Shown here in pieces: positions 14,371-22,438 of a DNA stretch of 31,156 bases; within the stretch, counting starts at the first letter, position 1; every line of letters starts with the position of its first letter. The stretch lies in assembly GCA_002366675.1 (NCBI GenBank), contig DFBO01000191.1:1815-32970 (forward strand), read 5' to 3'. This DNA is from Flavobacteriaceae bacterium UBA3078. GTDB taxonomy: Bacteria; Bacteroidota; Bacteroidia; Flavobacteriales; Flavobacteriaceae. The notes under the pieces were generated by a model that made no database searches, was not told where the DNA came from, and saw only the letters and a program-made list of their open reading frames with translations. Made by a program: the position numbers and the translations under genes.

Positions 14371-16299
14371 ATGAACAAAAAAACAGTTGTTTTTGGTGTA
14401 CTTTGTAGTATGTCATTATTTTCTGTTGCACAGCAACAAACAGATTCTACTTCTGTAGAAAAATTAGATGAAGTGGTCTTAACAGATTCTAAATTTTATT
14501 TGAACCGTGAAAATTCTGGGAAGGTTATAACCCAAATTACACAAAAAGACTTGGAGCAATTACAAGGAAAGTCGATTGCTGAAATTATTAATACAACAGC
14601 TGGTATAGAAATTAATGGAGCAAATAGCAATGCTGGTCAAAATTTGAATTATTATGTAAGAGGAGGGAAAAACAGGCAAGTATTAATTTTAATTGATGGT
14701 ATTGCAGTGTCTGATCCTTCACAAATTGCAAACGATTACGACTTGCGTTTATTGAATGCCAATCAAGTAGAATCCATAGAAATTTTAAAAGGAGCTTCGA
14801 GTACGCTTTATGGCTCTGGTGCAGCAACAGCTGTTATTAATATTAAATTAAAAGAGGCTTCAAAAAAGACCATTTCTGCAAACTTTAGAAGTGTTTTTGG
14901 AACCAATCAATCTCAAGACGATGATAATTATGCAATAAACGATTTTCGAAATAATGTTACAGTTAATGGAACTCTCGATAAATTCAGCTATTTAGCGAGT
15001 TTTGGAAATCAATATACAGATGGTTTGTCTGCTTTAGCTAATGGTACAGAATCTGATGCTTTTAATGCTATCAATGGTAATTTAAAATTGGGTTATAGGT
15101 TTTCTGATGCTTTTAAAATGAATATTTATGGAAGCATGGATAAGTTTAAAGCCGATTTTGATGATGGCTTTTCCGGAATCGATACCGACGATCTTTCAAC
15201 TACAAAACAGCAACGTTATGGGCTTTCACCAGAATTTTCTTATACAAATGGAAGCATCTCTTTAAATGCTACTTATAACAAAGTGGAACGAGACATTGAA
15301 TCTAGTTATCCAGCTTTATACAATACAGAAAGTGTTACAGCAGATTTGTTTAATAAATATACTTTTAACGACACTTTTTATACTGTTTTAGGTGTGAATT
15401 TTAAACAAGATAATATGGAGAGTTTTGCTATTCCTTTTGGTGGAATTGATTTCGAGCAAGGAATAAATCCAGATATTGCTGAATATACCAATATCGATCC
15501 TTATGCAAATGTGGTTTATGTGTCAGATTTTGGTTTACATGTTAATGCTGGAGCACGTTTGAACAATCATAGTGAGTATGGAAATCATATAGTTTACAGC
15601 CTAAATCCTTCATATACAAAAACTTTTAGCTTTGGTTATTTAAAAGGTTTAGCTAGTTATAGTACAGCTTATATTACACCTTCATTATATCAACTTTTTG
15701 ATCCATTATATGGAAATAACAATTTGCAACCAGAAGAAAACACGACGTTTGAAGTTGGAGCAGAAATTCAATTAAAAGATAAGGCAACCATAAGTGTGGT
15801 TTACTTTAACAGGGAAGAGGAAAATTTTATCGATTTTATTGACTTAGGAGGTTTTGTTTATCAATATCAAAATGTAGATGAAAAATTTACAGCAAGTGGT
15901 GTTGAATTTGTTGCAGATTACAACATTACTAAAACGTTGAGGTTAGCAGCTAATGCTACTTACACTCATGTAGACGAAGATTTAAGTTTGCGAATTCCTG
16001 AACTTAAAGTGAATGGTTTGTTAGGGTATCAAGTATGTGAAAATACGTTTATGAGTGTGTCTTATCAATTTACAGACGATAGAACTGATTCGTTTTATAA
16101 CAACGTAACCTATATGAATGAAGAAGTGAATTTAAAAAGTTATAATCTGTTAGATTTTTATATCAGTCATAATATTTTAGATAATAAAATGAAACTTTTT
16201 ATGAATGTTACCAATATTTTTAATGAAGATTACCAAGAACTATATGGTTATGCAACAAAAGGTAGTAATGTGAATGTTGGATTTAGTTTGACTTTATAA
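14371..16299 (+). CDS. btuB: TonB-dependent vitamin B12 receptor
   Basis: A 642-residue outer-membrane receptor. It has a signal peptide (MNKKTVVFGVLCSMSLFSVAQ), a TonB-box-like segment KLDEVVLTD (about residues 31-39), and a plug domain (about 50-160) with GKSIAEIINTTAGIEINGAN, YYVRGGKNRQVLILIDGIAVSD and IEILKGASSTLYGSGAATAVINI. A 22-strand-type barrel follows, ending GYATKGSNVNVGFSLTL with a terminal hydrophobic residue. It imports corrinoids across the outer membrane with TonB energy and hands them to the BtuFCD system encoded leftwards. Assignment as B12 receptor rests mainly on the riboswitch in its leader. The length is typical for BtuB-sized receptors, without an N-terminal carboxypeptidase-like extension. 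Confidence 0.93.
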   Translation: MNKKTVVFGVLCSMSLFSVAQQQTDSTSVEKLDEVVLTDSKFYLNRENSGKVITQITQKDLEQLQGKSIAEIINTTAGIEINGANSNAGQNLNYYVRGGKNRQVLILIDGIAVSDPSQIANDYDLRLLNANQVESIEILKGASSTLYGSGAATAVINIKLKEASKKTISANFRSVFGTNQSQDDDNYAINDFRNNVTVNGTLDKFSYLASFGNQYTDGLSALANGTESDAFNAINGNLKLGYRFSDAFKMNIYGSMDKFKADFDDGFSGIDTDDLSTTKQQRYGLSPEFSYTNGSISLNATYNKVERDIESSYPALYNTESVTADLFNKYTFNDTFYTVLGVNFKQDNMESFAIPFGGIDFEQGINPDIAEYTNIDPYANVVYVSDFGLHVNAGARLNNHSEYGNHIVYSLNPSYTKTFSFGYLKGLASYSTAYITPSLYQLFDPLYGNNNLQPEENTTFEVGAEIQLKDKATISVVYFNREEENFIDFIDLGGFVYQYQNVDEKFTASGVEFVADYNITKTLRLAANATYTHVDEDLSLRIPELKVNGLLGYQVCENTFMSVSYQFTDDRTDSFYNNVTYMNEEVNLKSYNLLDFYISHNILDNKMKLFMNVTNIFNEDYQELYGYATKGSNVNVGFSLTL

Positions 16300-16317
16300 T
16301 ATAATTGAATTTAGTTT

Positions 16318-16390
16318 GTCATTCAGAATGAGGTACGAATAAAGAATCTATCGTTTTAAAAAAAGTTTCTTCACTTCATTCTGAATGATA
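16318..16390. repeat. Dispersed palindromic repeat, copy 3 (full inverted form)
   Basis: TCATTCAGAATGA (16319-16331) is fully complementary to TCATTCTGAATGA (16376-16388), giving a 13-bp outer stem. Both arms are also self-palindromic. It carries the AAGAATCT core seen in the other copies. It lies in the 94-bp gap between the convergent ends of btuB (16299) and the S41 gene (16394) and could terminate or stabilise both transcripts. Confidence 0.7.
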
Positions 16391-16393
16391 TTT

Positions 16394-17821
16394 CTATTTT
16401 TCATCAACATACATCCTGTTCTTCATTAAAGTAAAATCCTTGCTATCGCCAACAATTTCCAAATTGCTAAATGGTTGCAAGGAAACCCGACCAGTATCTT
16501 CAATATGTTGCAAAGCAATTGCTAAAAGAGTTTCATCTGGATTGCCTAAAACTCCAAGATTTCCATAATTCTCTTTTACTTGAATACCTGGATTTAACCC
16601 ATCATCATAATCTGTGTAACCAACAGAGTTTAACGATTTTAAAACCAATGGTTGCATGGCATATGTGTGAATTGGATTTACATCTCTACTACTAAAATCT
16701 GGTGAATCGAAAAGTGTTATTGAAGCTTGATATTTTCCAGTAGTTGTATCTCCAATTTGAACCACATTGATATATGGATTTAAACAGTTTATTACCAATT
16801 CGCTAGCTGAAGCTGTGCTTTTGGTTGTTAGAATATAAATCTTACTAAGGTTTAAGCTGTTTAAGGGAGTGCCATCATCATTATTTAAGAAACTATTTAT
16901 TAATGAATTTGGGTCTAATTGCGCTTGAATATCACTATTCCATTCTTCTGTACTAAAAACCTGTCCTGTAAATTGTCCAGTAATCATACTAGACAATAAA
17001 ATAGCAGTATTTACAGATCCTCCAGAATTATACCTTAAATCCAACACTAAATTCTGGATGTTTTGAGATTGAAAATAATTAAAGGTGTCATTTAATTGCG
17101 AATCAAAATCTCTGGTAAAGCCGTTATACATTAAATAACCTACATTCTGGTTAGCAACTTCTAGAACTCTTTTAATAAAAATGGGATTTTCGGTATAAGG
17201 TGTTTTTGTTAAGTTAACACTTTGGTTGGTTGGCTCAATAATGTCGTCATCAGTTTCTGGAGTGCCATTATCGTTATAAGTAGCTAAGTTTATGGTGTAA
17301 TTATTTTGGCTTAATAAGGCTCTATAATTATCTATATTTAATGAAGAGCCATTTACTGCATGAAAGATTAATCCTCTTTGTAAGCCTTTGCTTTCAGCAT
17401 CTGTATTTGGTAAAACATAACGTACATAACCAAAAACTTCTGAGCTCGTACTAGGAAAACGAACCAAGCCAAACTCCATTCCATTATTATAAGTTGTTCC
17501 GTTAAGTTGCTGTTGCAATTCAATATAATTATCTGTTATCCAACTAAACCTATCAATAGCTGGCCTTTGGTAGATAAGGCTTTCAAAACAGTCTTCAGGA
17601 GAAGAAAAGCTGTTCAAAAAATTGTCGTATTCAGAATCTGAAAATCTATCATTCGCTAAATCAGGCACATTATCTTTATAAACATAATACCTATTTAAGC
17701 CTTTCCAAACAAAATTATTTAAATCTCTGGTTGAAACAGGATTATCGTCTAAATCTTCAAAACAACCAATAGTAATGAAAGAAAGTGAACATAATAGAAT
17801 AAATAGTTTTATAGATTTCAT
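16394..17821 (-). CDS. S41-family (C-terminal processing) peptidase lipoprotein
   Basis: A 475-residue protein with a lipobox ending at Cys20 (SFITIGCFED), so probably anchored to an outer or inner membrane face. An N-terminal helical region (WKGLNRYYVYKDNVPDLAN) is followed by a PDZ-like part (about residues 128-200; VLPNTDAESKGLQRGLIFHAVNGSS). The S41 protease domain (about 215-400) contains NLVLDLRYNSGGSVN, TKSTASASE with Ser338 as nucleophile, and TTGKYQAS with Lys363. The 25-residue spacing from Ser to Lys matches CtpA-type Ser-Lys dyads. The substrate is unknown. It runs divergently from the ECF operon but shows no shared promoter element. It is convergent with btuB across repeat copy 3. 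Confidence 0.9.
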   Translation of the reverse strand: MKSIKLFILLCSLSFITIGCFEDLDDNPVSTRDLNNFVWKGLNRYYVYKDNVPDLANDRFSDSEYDNFLNSFSSPEDCFESLIYQRPAIDRFSWITDNYIELQQQLNGTTYNNGMEFGLVRFPSTSSEVFGYVRYVLPNTDAESKGLQRGLIFHAVNGSSLNIDNYRALLSQNNYTINLATYNDNGTPETDDDIIEPTNQSVNLTKTPYTENPIFIKRVLEVANQNVGYLMYNGFTRDFDSQLNDTFNYFQSQNIQNLVLDLRYNSGGSVNTAILLSSMITGQFTGQVFSTEEWNSDIQAQLDPNSLINSFLNNDDGTPLNSLNLSKIYILTTKSTASASELVINCLNPYINVVQIGDTTTGKYQASITLFDSPDFSSRDVNPIHTYAMQPLVLKSLNSVGYTDYDDGLNPGIQVKENYGNLGVLGNPDETLLAIALQHIEDTGRVSLQPFSNLEIVGDSKDFTLMKNRMYVDEK

Positions 17822-17882
17822 AGTAATTTAGCAACTTTTTCAGTTTAAAAATACTTACTTTATCTTAGATTAAAAATATTTT

Positions 17883-17908
17883 TGTAACAAATCAATAAAT
17901 GTCTCGTC
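17883..17908 (+). promoter_or_regulatory. Candidate ECF-sigma promoter (autoregulatory)
   Basis: TGTAAC (17883-17888) and CGTC (17905-17908) are spaced by 16 bp. This is the AAC/CGTC pattern of ECF sigma promoters, just ahead of an ECF sigma gene (ATG 17956). An overlapping TATTTTTG at 17877-17884 matches the housekeeping -7 element, so the operon may have two promoters. Confidence 0.6.
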
Positions 17909-17955
17909 GTAATAGTAAACAGGCATAAACCAACTGTTGCAAACCAAACAAAACT

Positions 17956-18465
17956 ATGACACAGGCAGAATTTTTAAATATTGTCATGCCATTTAAAGAT
18001 AAAGTCTTTCGCTTAGCGAAACGCTTATTGGTTTCGAAAGAAGAAGCTGAAGATGCGACGCAAGAAATTTTGTTAAAACTGTGGAATAATAAAACAAAGA
18101 TTGAAGAATATAAAAATGTGGAAGCATTTTCTATGACAATGACTAAGAATTTTTGTTTGGATAAATTAAAATCTAAGCATGCACAAAACTTAAAAATTGT
18201 GCATAGTAATTATCAAGATAATAACACATCTTTACAAAAGCAGATTGAGTTAAACGATAGTGTCAATTGGGTTGCAAAAATAATAGAGGATTTACCTGAA
18301 CAACAAAAAATGGTTATCCAATTAAGAGATATAGAACAATACGATTTGGATGAGATTGCACAAATGTTAGATATGAACAATACAGCTGTGAGAGTGGCTT
18401 TGTCCAGAGCAAGAAAATCAATAAGAGAAAAATTAACTAATACACATAGTTATGGTACTAAATAA
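17956..18465 (+). CDS. ECF-type RNA polymerase sigma factor
   Basis: A 169-residue sigma-70 family protein with only regions 2 and 4. Region 2 (about residues 10-80) has MPFKDKVFRLAKRLLVSKEEAEDATQEILLKLW and FSMTMTKNFCLDKLKS. Region 4 (about 108-160) has IIEDLPEQQKMVIQLRDIEQYDLDEIAQMLDMNNTAVRVALSRARKSIREKL, a clear helix-turn-helix for the -35 element. It directs RNA polymerase to a small regulon, which likely includes its own operon through the promoter at 17883. The next gene starts 14 bp inside its 3' end and probably encodes its partner, a membrane regulator. Confidence 0.95.
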   Translation: MTQAEFLNIVMPFKDKVFRLAKRLLVSKEEAEDATQEILLKLWNNKTKIEEYKNVEAFSMTMTKNFCLDKLKSKHAQNLKIVHSNYQDNNTSLQKQIELNDSVNWVAKIIEDLPEQQKMVIQLRDIEQYDLDEIAQMLDMNNTAVRVALSRARKSIREKLTNTHSYGTK

Positions 18466-18925
18466 TATAGAAAAATTACTTGAAAAGTACGAAAACGGTG
18501 AAACAACCCTAAAAGAAGAGCAGCAGTTAAAAAGCTATTTTTCTCAAGAATCTGTAGAGCCTCATTTAGAAATGTATAAGCCTATGTTTGCTTACTTTTC
18601 AGTAAACCAGAAAGAAACGTTTACTAAAGCCGTTCCATTAAAAACTAAAAAAATATTTGATTATAGATGGCTTTCGGTTGCAGCAGTAGCAGTTCTTATG
18701 TTTGGTTTCTATTTTAGTATGCCTATGTTTCAAGAAGAAGATTTAGGAACTTACGATGATCCAATGTTGGCTTATAACGAAGTGGTTAAATCTTTAGAGT
18801 TAATTTCTAGCAGTTTAAATAAAGGCACACAAAAAGTAAGTTATCTAAAAGGCTTAGATATTGGTGTTTCAAAGGTTGGTTACCTTAATGAAATGGAAAA
18901 TTCAACCAAAATAATTTTTAAATAA
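18452..18925 (+). CDS. Putative membrane anti-sigma-like protein
   Basis: A 157-residue protein. The N-terminal cytoplasmic part (about residues 1-70: IEKLLEKYENGETTLKEEQQLKSYFSQ) matches the short helical head common in Bacteroidota proteins encoded after ECF sigma genes. One membrane helix follows (about 72-92, WLSVAAVAVLMFGFYFSMPMF), and then an extracytoplasmic tail of about 65 residues. This topology fits an anti-sigma or sensor role, but no zinc-binding (ZAS) HxxxCxxC motif is present. The function is therefore inferred from layout and from the 14-bp overlap with the sigma gene. Confidence 0.7.
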   Translation: MVLNNIEKLLEKYENGETTLKEEQQLKSYFSQESVEPHLEMYKPMFAYFSVNQKETFTKAVPLKTKKIFDYRWLSVAAVAVLMFGFYFSMPMFQEEDLGTYDDPMLAYNEVVKSLELISSSLNKGTQKVSYLKGLDIGVSKVGYLNEMENSTKIIFK

Positions 18926-18950
18926 ATCAATTTTATAAAAACGAACAAAA

Positions 18951-19550
18951 ATGAAAACAACAAATAAATTAAAAACAAGTAAAATGAAGAATAAAGCAAT
19001 CCTTTTCTTAATAGCAATCATGTTATTACCATTAACATCTATGGCACAAGATATTTTCTCTAAATACAGCGAAAATCAAGATGTAACGTATGTGTCTATT
19101 AAACCTAAAATGTTTCAAATGTTAGCTAAAATGGACATCAACACAGACGATCCTGAGGCTCAAGAATATATTAATATGGTAAATAGTATTACAAGTTTTA
19201 AAGTAATTACTACAGATAACAAAGCTATTTCATCAGATGTAACAAATTGGGTTAAGTCTCGTAAAAGTTCATTAGAAGAATTAATGGTGGTTAAAGATGA
19301 TGGTGTTAATATGACTTTTTATGTAAAGCAAGGTAGAGACGAAGACCATGTAAGCGAATTCTTAATGTTTGTAGATGGTTTAAGTGCCATTACTAAAGAT
19401 GCAAATATTAATATGAATGGCGAAAAACGTGAGTTTGAAACAGTAGTTGTTTCTTTAACTGGAGACATCGATTTAAATCAAATCTCTAAGCTTACTCAAA
19501 AAATGAACATTCAAGGGAGTGAGCATTTAGATAAAAAAGGCAAAAAATAA
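18951..19550 (+). CDS. DUF4252 protein, exported
   Basis: A 199-residue protein. A second ATG at 18984 gives a tidier signal peptide (MKNKAILFLIAIMLLPLTSMAQ), so the true start may be there rather than at 18951. The mature part fits the DUF4252 family: DIFSKYSENQDVTYVSIKPKMFQML, then INMVNSITSFKVITTD, MVVKDDGVNMTFYVKQGRDEDHVSEFLMFV, and VVSLTGDIDLNQISKLTQKMNI. The VSLTGDIDL segment is characteristic. The function of DUF4252 is unknown; the protein should be periplasmic. It is part of the ECF operon and is followed after 8 bp by a second, lipidated DUF4252 protein. Confidence 0.85.
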   Translation: MKTTNKLKTSKMKNKAILFLIAIMLLPLTSMAQDIFSKYSENQDVTYVSIKPKMFQMLAKMDINTDDPEAQEYINMVNSITSFKVITTDNKAISSDVTNWVKSRKSSLEELMVVKDDGVNMTFYVKQGRDEDHVSEFLMFVDGLSAITKDANINMNGEKREFETVVVSLTGDIDLNQISKLTQKMNIQGSEHLDKKGKK

Positions 19551-19558
19551 TTATTGCT

Positions 19559-20101
19559 ATGAGATCATCAATCAAAAACACATTATTCAGCTTACTAGCA
19601 TTAATTGTGCTAGTAAGTTGTAATAATGGCGAATCTCTACAAACTTATTTTGTAGACAATCAAGAGTCAGCAGATTTCTTGTCAGCAGATCTTCCAACGT
19701 CTATTGTTAAAATAGATGAGATGTCTTTATCTAAAGAACAAAAAGAAGCTTATAAATCGGTAAAGAGATTAAACTTCTTAGGATATAAAGCGACAGAAAG
19801 TAATAAAGAAAATTATTCGGCAGAACTTTCTAAAGTAAAATCAATATTGAAAGATAAAAAGTATAACGATCTTATTGAGTTTAACGATAAAGCAGCAAAA
19901 ATAATAGTAAAATACATTGGAGATGATGATTCAGCAGATGAATTTATTGTTTTTGCAAGTTCAAAAGAAACTGGATTTGGTATTGTAAGAATTTTAGGAG
20001 ACGATATGCGTCCAGAAAAAATGGCAACTCTTGTTGATGCTATGCAAAATGCAGATTTCGATGAATCTCAGCTAAATGGAATTACAGATTTTTTCAAATA
20101 A
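19559..20101 (+). CDS. DUF4252 lipoprotein
   Basis: A 180-residue paralogue-like protein of the same family. The N-terminal signal ends with a lipobox, LIVLVSC, at Cys21, so it is membrane-anchored, in contrast to its soluble neighbour. Family features are DLPTSIVKIDEMSLSKEQKEAYKSVKRLNFLGYK, IKYNDLIEF-like strands, DDDSADEFIVFASSKETGFGIVRILGDDMRPEKM, and a C-terminal helix. The pairing of a soluble and a lipidated DUF4252 protein behind an ECF sigma factor suggests a shared envelope-stress task, but nothing in the sequence defines it. The operon ends in a strong terminator. Confidence 0.83.
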   Translation: MRSSIKNTLFSLLALIVLVSCNNGESLQTYFVDNQESADFLSADLPTSIVKIDEMSLSKEQKEAYKSVKRLNFLGYKATESNKENYSAELSKVKSILKDKKYNDLIEFNDKAAKIIVKYIGDDDSADEFIVFASSKETGFGIVRILGDDMRPEKMATLVDAMQNADFDESQLNGITDFFK

Positions 20102-20123
20102 TAATTTAGTTAAAGTTTAGTGT

Positions 20124-20156
20124 AAAAAAGGCTTCTAAAATTTAGAAGCCTTTTTT
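20124..20156. terminator. Strong bidirectional intrinsic terminator
   Basis: AAAAAAGGCTTCT (20124-20136) pairs fully with AGAAGCCTTTTTT (20144-20156) around a 7-nt loop. The terminator lies between the DUF4252 operon on + and the convergent small membrane protein gene on -, whose stop codon touches the right arm. Confidence 0.93.
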
Positions 20157-20392
20157 TATAGATATTCATCACTTAAAATATTTGAATTCTTTTTTTTAGA
20201 TTCTATCTCAAGATCTTCTTCACTATATTCTTCTGAAGAAATCTTCATAAATAGATTAATAACTATTAATATAAAGAGAATAAGTAATACAGCAACAACA
20301 ACATAGTTGTCTAGAATACCTATTATTCCTGAAATAGAGAATCCAAAAACAACAATAGCACAAAGTATTAATGATTGTTTATCTGTAAACAT
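20156..20392 (-). CDS. Small two-helix membrane protein
   Basis: A 78-residue protein with two membrane helices (about residues 7-27 and 31-50) and an acidic, then basic, polar tail (EEYSEEDLEIESKKKN). It has no recognisable domain. It starts 3 bp after the purB stop on the same strand, so it is co-transcribed with purB and probably translationally coupled. That alone does not imply a role in purine synthesis. Codon use resembles its neighbours. Confidence 0.68.
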   Translation of the reverse strand: MFTDKQSLILCAIVVFGFSISGIIGILDNYVVVAVLLILFILIVINLFMKISSEEYSEEDLEIESKKKNSNILSDEYL

Positions 20393-20395
20393 AAA

Positions 20396-21739
20396 TTATA
20401 TTCCAGTATAGTTACTTGGAGTTATTGTTTTTAGTTCATTTTTAATTAAATCTGAAACATCTAATGTATCAATAAAATTTGAGATAGAAGTTTGTGTAAT
20501 TTTCTCGTTCGTCCTTGTTAGTCCTTTTAAAGCTTCATAAGGATTAGGATATGCTTCACGACGTAATATGGTTTGAATAGCTTCTGCTACTACAGCCCAA
20601 TTATTCTCTAAATCTTTAGCAAATTTGCTTTCGTTTAAAAGTAATTTATTCAATCCTTTTAAAGTAGATTTAAATCCAATAAGTGTGTGTCCAAAAGGCA
20701 CACCTACATTACGCAAAACAGTACTATCTGTTAAGTCTCTTTGCAATCTGGAAATTGGAAGTTTTGCAGATAGATGCTCAAAAATAGCATTTGCTATTCC
20801 TAAATTCCCTTCACTATTTTCAAAATCAATTGGGTTTACTTTATGTGGCATGGCAGAGCTACCAACTTCTCCTGCTTTAATCTTTTGCTTAAAGTAATCC
20901 ATAGAGACATAAGTCCAGAAGTCTCTGTCCAAATCAATAATTATGGTATTTATTCTTTTTAAACAATCAAACAATGCAGCCATGTGGTCGTAATGCTCAA
21001 TTTGTGTGGTTGGAAACGAATGTTGTAAGCCTAATTTTTCTTGAACAAATTTGTTACCAAAAGTTCTCCAATCAACATTTGGATAAGCTACTTTATGTGC
21101 ATTAAAATTCCCTGTAGCTCCACCAAATTTTGAAGCACTAGGAATATCATTTAATAAATTAAATTGCTCTTCAAGACGAACCACAAATACTGCAATTTCT
21201 TTTCCTAATCTTGTAGGAGACGCAGGTTGTCCATGTGTTCTTGCTAACATTGGAATGTTTGCCCATTCTTCAGTTAATTCCTTCAATTTATTAAGTATAA
21301 TAAAATATTCAGGAACATACACATTGTTCATAGCTTCCTTAATACTTAAAGGAATGGCTGTGTTATTAATGTCTTGAGACGTTAATCCAAAATGGATAAA
21401 TTCTTTGTATTCTGAAATGTTTAAAGCATCAAATTTATCTTTTATAAAATACTCAACAGCTTTAACATCATGATTAGTCACTTTTTCAATCTCCTTAATA
21501 GCAGAAGCATCAATGGTTGTGAAATTTTTATAAATATTCCTTAAGTCTTCAAATAAATTTGAGTTAAAGGTTTTAAGTTGAGGTAAAGGTTGCTCGCAAA
21601 GCGCAATGAAATATTCAATTTCTACCTGAACGCGATATTTTATTAAAGCTTCTTCTGAAAAATATGGAGCTAATTCGCTAACTTTATTTCTATAACGACC
21701 ATCAATAGGTGAAATAGCATTTAAAGATGATAAAGACAT
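20396..21739 (-). CDS. purB: Adenylosuccinate lyase
   Basis: A 447-residue enzyme of purine synthesis. It splits SAICAR to AICAR and adenylosuccinate to AMP, releasing fumarate. I take the ATG at 21739 (MSLSSLNAISPIDGRYRNKV), since homologues begin with this SPIDGRY block; an upstream in-frame ATG at 21766 would add nine residues. Fumarase/aspartase-superfamily signatures are present: HFGLTSQDINNTA with its active-site region, ARTHGQPASPTRLGKE, and GSSAMPHKVNPIDFENSEGN, the catalytic Ser loop. It lies between an all-helical protein gene upstream (98-bp gap) and the small membrane protein downstream (3 bp). Confidence 0.95.
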   Translation of the reverse strand: MSLSSLNAISPIDGRYRNKVSELAPYFSEEALIKYRVQVEIEYFIALCEQPLPQLKTFNSNLFEDLRNIYKNFTTIDASAIKEIEKVTNHDVKAVEYFIKDKFDALNISEYKEFIHFGLTSQDINNTAIPLSIKEAMNNVYVPEYFIILNKLKELTEEWANIPMLARTHGQPASPTRLGKEIAVFVVRLEEQFNLLNDIPSASKFGGATGNFNAHKVAYPNVDWRTFGNKFVQEKLGLQHSFPTTQIEHYDHMAALFDCLKRINTIIIDLDRDFWTYVSMDYFKQKIKAGEVGSSAMPHKVNPIDFENSEGNLGIANAIFEHLSAKLPISRLQRDLTDSTVLRNVGVPFGHTLIGFKSTLKGLNKLLLNESKFAKDLENNWAVVAEAIQTILRREAYPNPYEALKGLTRTNEKITQTSISNFIDTLDVSDLIKNELKTITPSNYTGI

Positions 21740-21837
21740 GTGTTGTGTTGTTTTTGGAAGATGCAAAGATAAGAAAATGATTAACGAAAGCCGATTTAAG
21801 AATTACGAATTTTCAAGTAATCTGTTTTAAATAATAA

Positions 21838-22401
21838 CTACTTCTTAATCTTCTTTAAAATATGTTTTGCTCGTGCCTTAAATCCAGAACTCTGTATCTG
21901 GAAATCACGTTCTAAAATCATAACTAATTCTGGATGAATCCAATCAATATCTCTACCAAGTAAAAAAAGCGTATTCATAGAATAAGCCTTAGGCGCTATT
22001 TTCTCATCATTAATCATATAATCAAAACAGACTTCCACAATTCGTTCTTTATGAATAGGTTTTAAAGCTGTTTGAATGTTGTTTTTTTCTTTTGAGTAGT
22101 ATGCTTTCACTAAATACTCACATACTTTAGCTACAGGTCTTACGGCAGAATCTAAATAAACTTTATGCATGTTTAAAGTAAAGTCGTCTAGATAAGGAAT
22201 AATAGCTTCTAATTTTTCACCACACATAAACTCGAAAACCCACGCAGCTCGGCATGAAATTTTATCATCAGCCATGAATAAAATTTCTAGTAATTCAGGT
22301 ATTAAATCGGGATTATTAATAACTAAATTTGCATAATGTAAACGCTTCTCACGAGAGTGATTGACATAATTTAATTCGTTATAAAGTTGGTCTTTAGTCA
22401 C
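21838..22401 (-). CDS. All-helical HEAT-like protein linked to purB
   Basis: A 187-residue cytosolic protein. The start is GTG at 22401: no ATG lies in frame upstream before a stop, and the next Met is near residue 43. The sequence is helix after helix, for example NPDLIPELLEILFMADDKISCRAAWVFEFMCG and LDSAVRPVAKVCEYLVKAYYS, which looks like HEAT/armadillo-type repeats. Similar flavobacterial proteins are, as I recall, sometimes labelled adenylosuccinate lyase. Nothing here supports that, and the real purB is the next gene. A binding or scaffold role is an inference only. It is divergent from the haem-binding gene with only 37 bp between the starts. Confidence 0.72.
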   Translation of the reverse strand: MTKDQLYNELNYVNHSREKRLHYANLVINNPDLIPELLEILFMADDKISCRAAWVFEFMCGEKLEAIIPYLDDFTLNMHKVYLDSAVRPVAKVCEYLVKAYYSKEKNNIQTALKPIHKERIVEVCFDYMINDEKIAPKAYSMNTLFLLGRDIDWIHPELVMILERDFQIQSSGFKARAKHILKKIKK

Positions 22402-22438
22402 TATTAATTCTTATTTTTATTTTTTAAAATTAAGTAAA

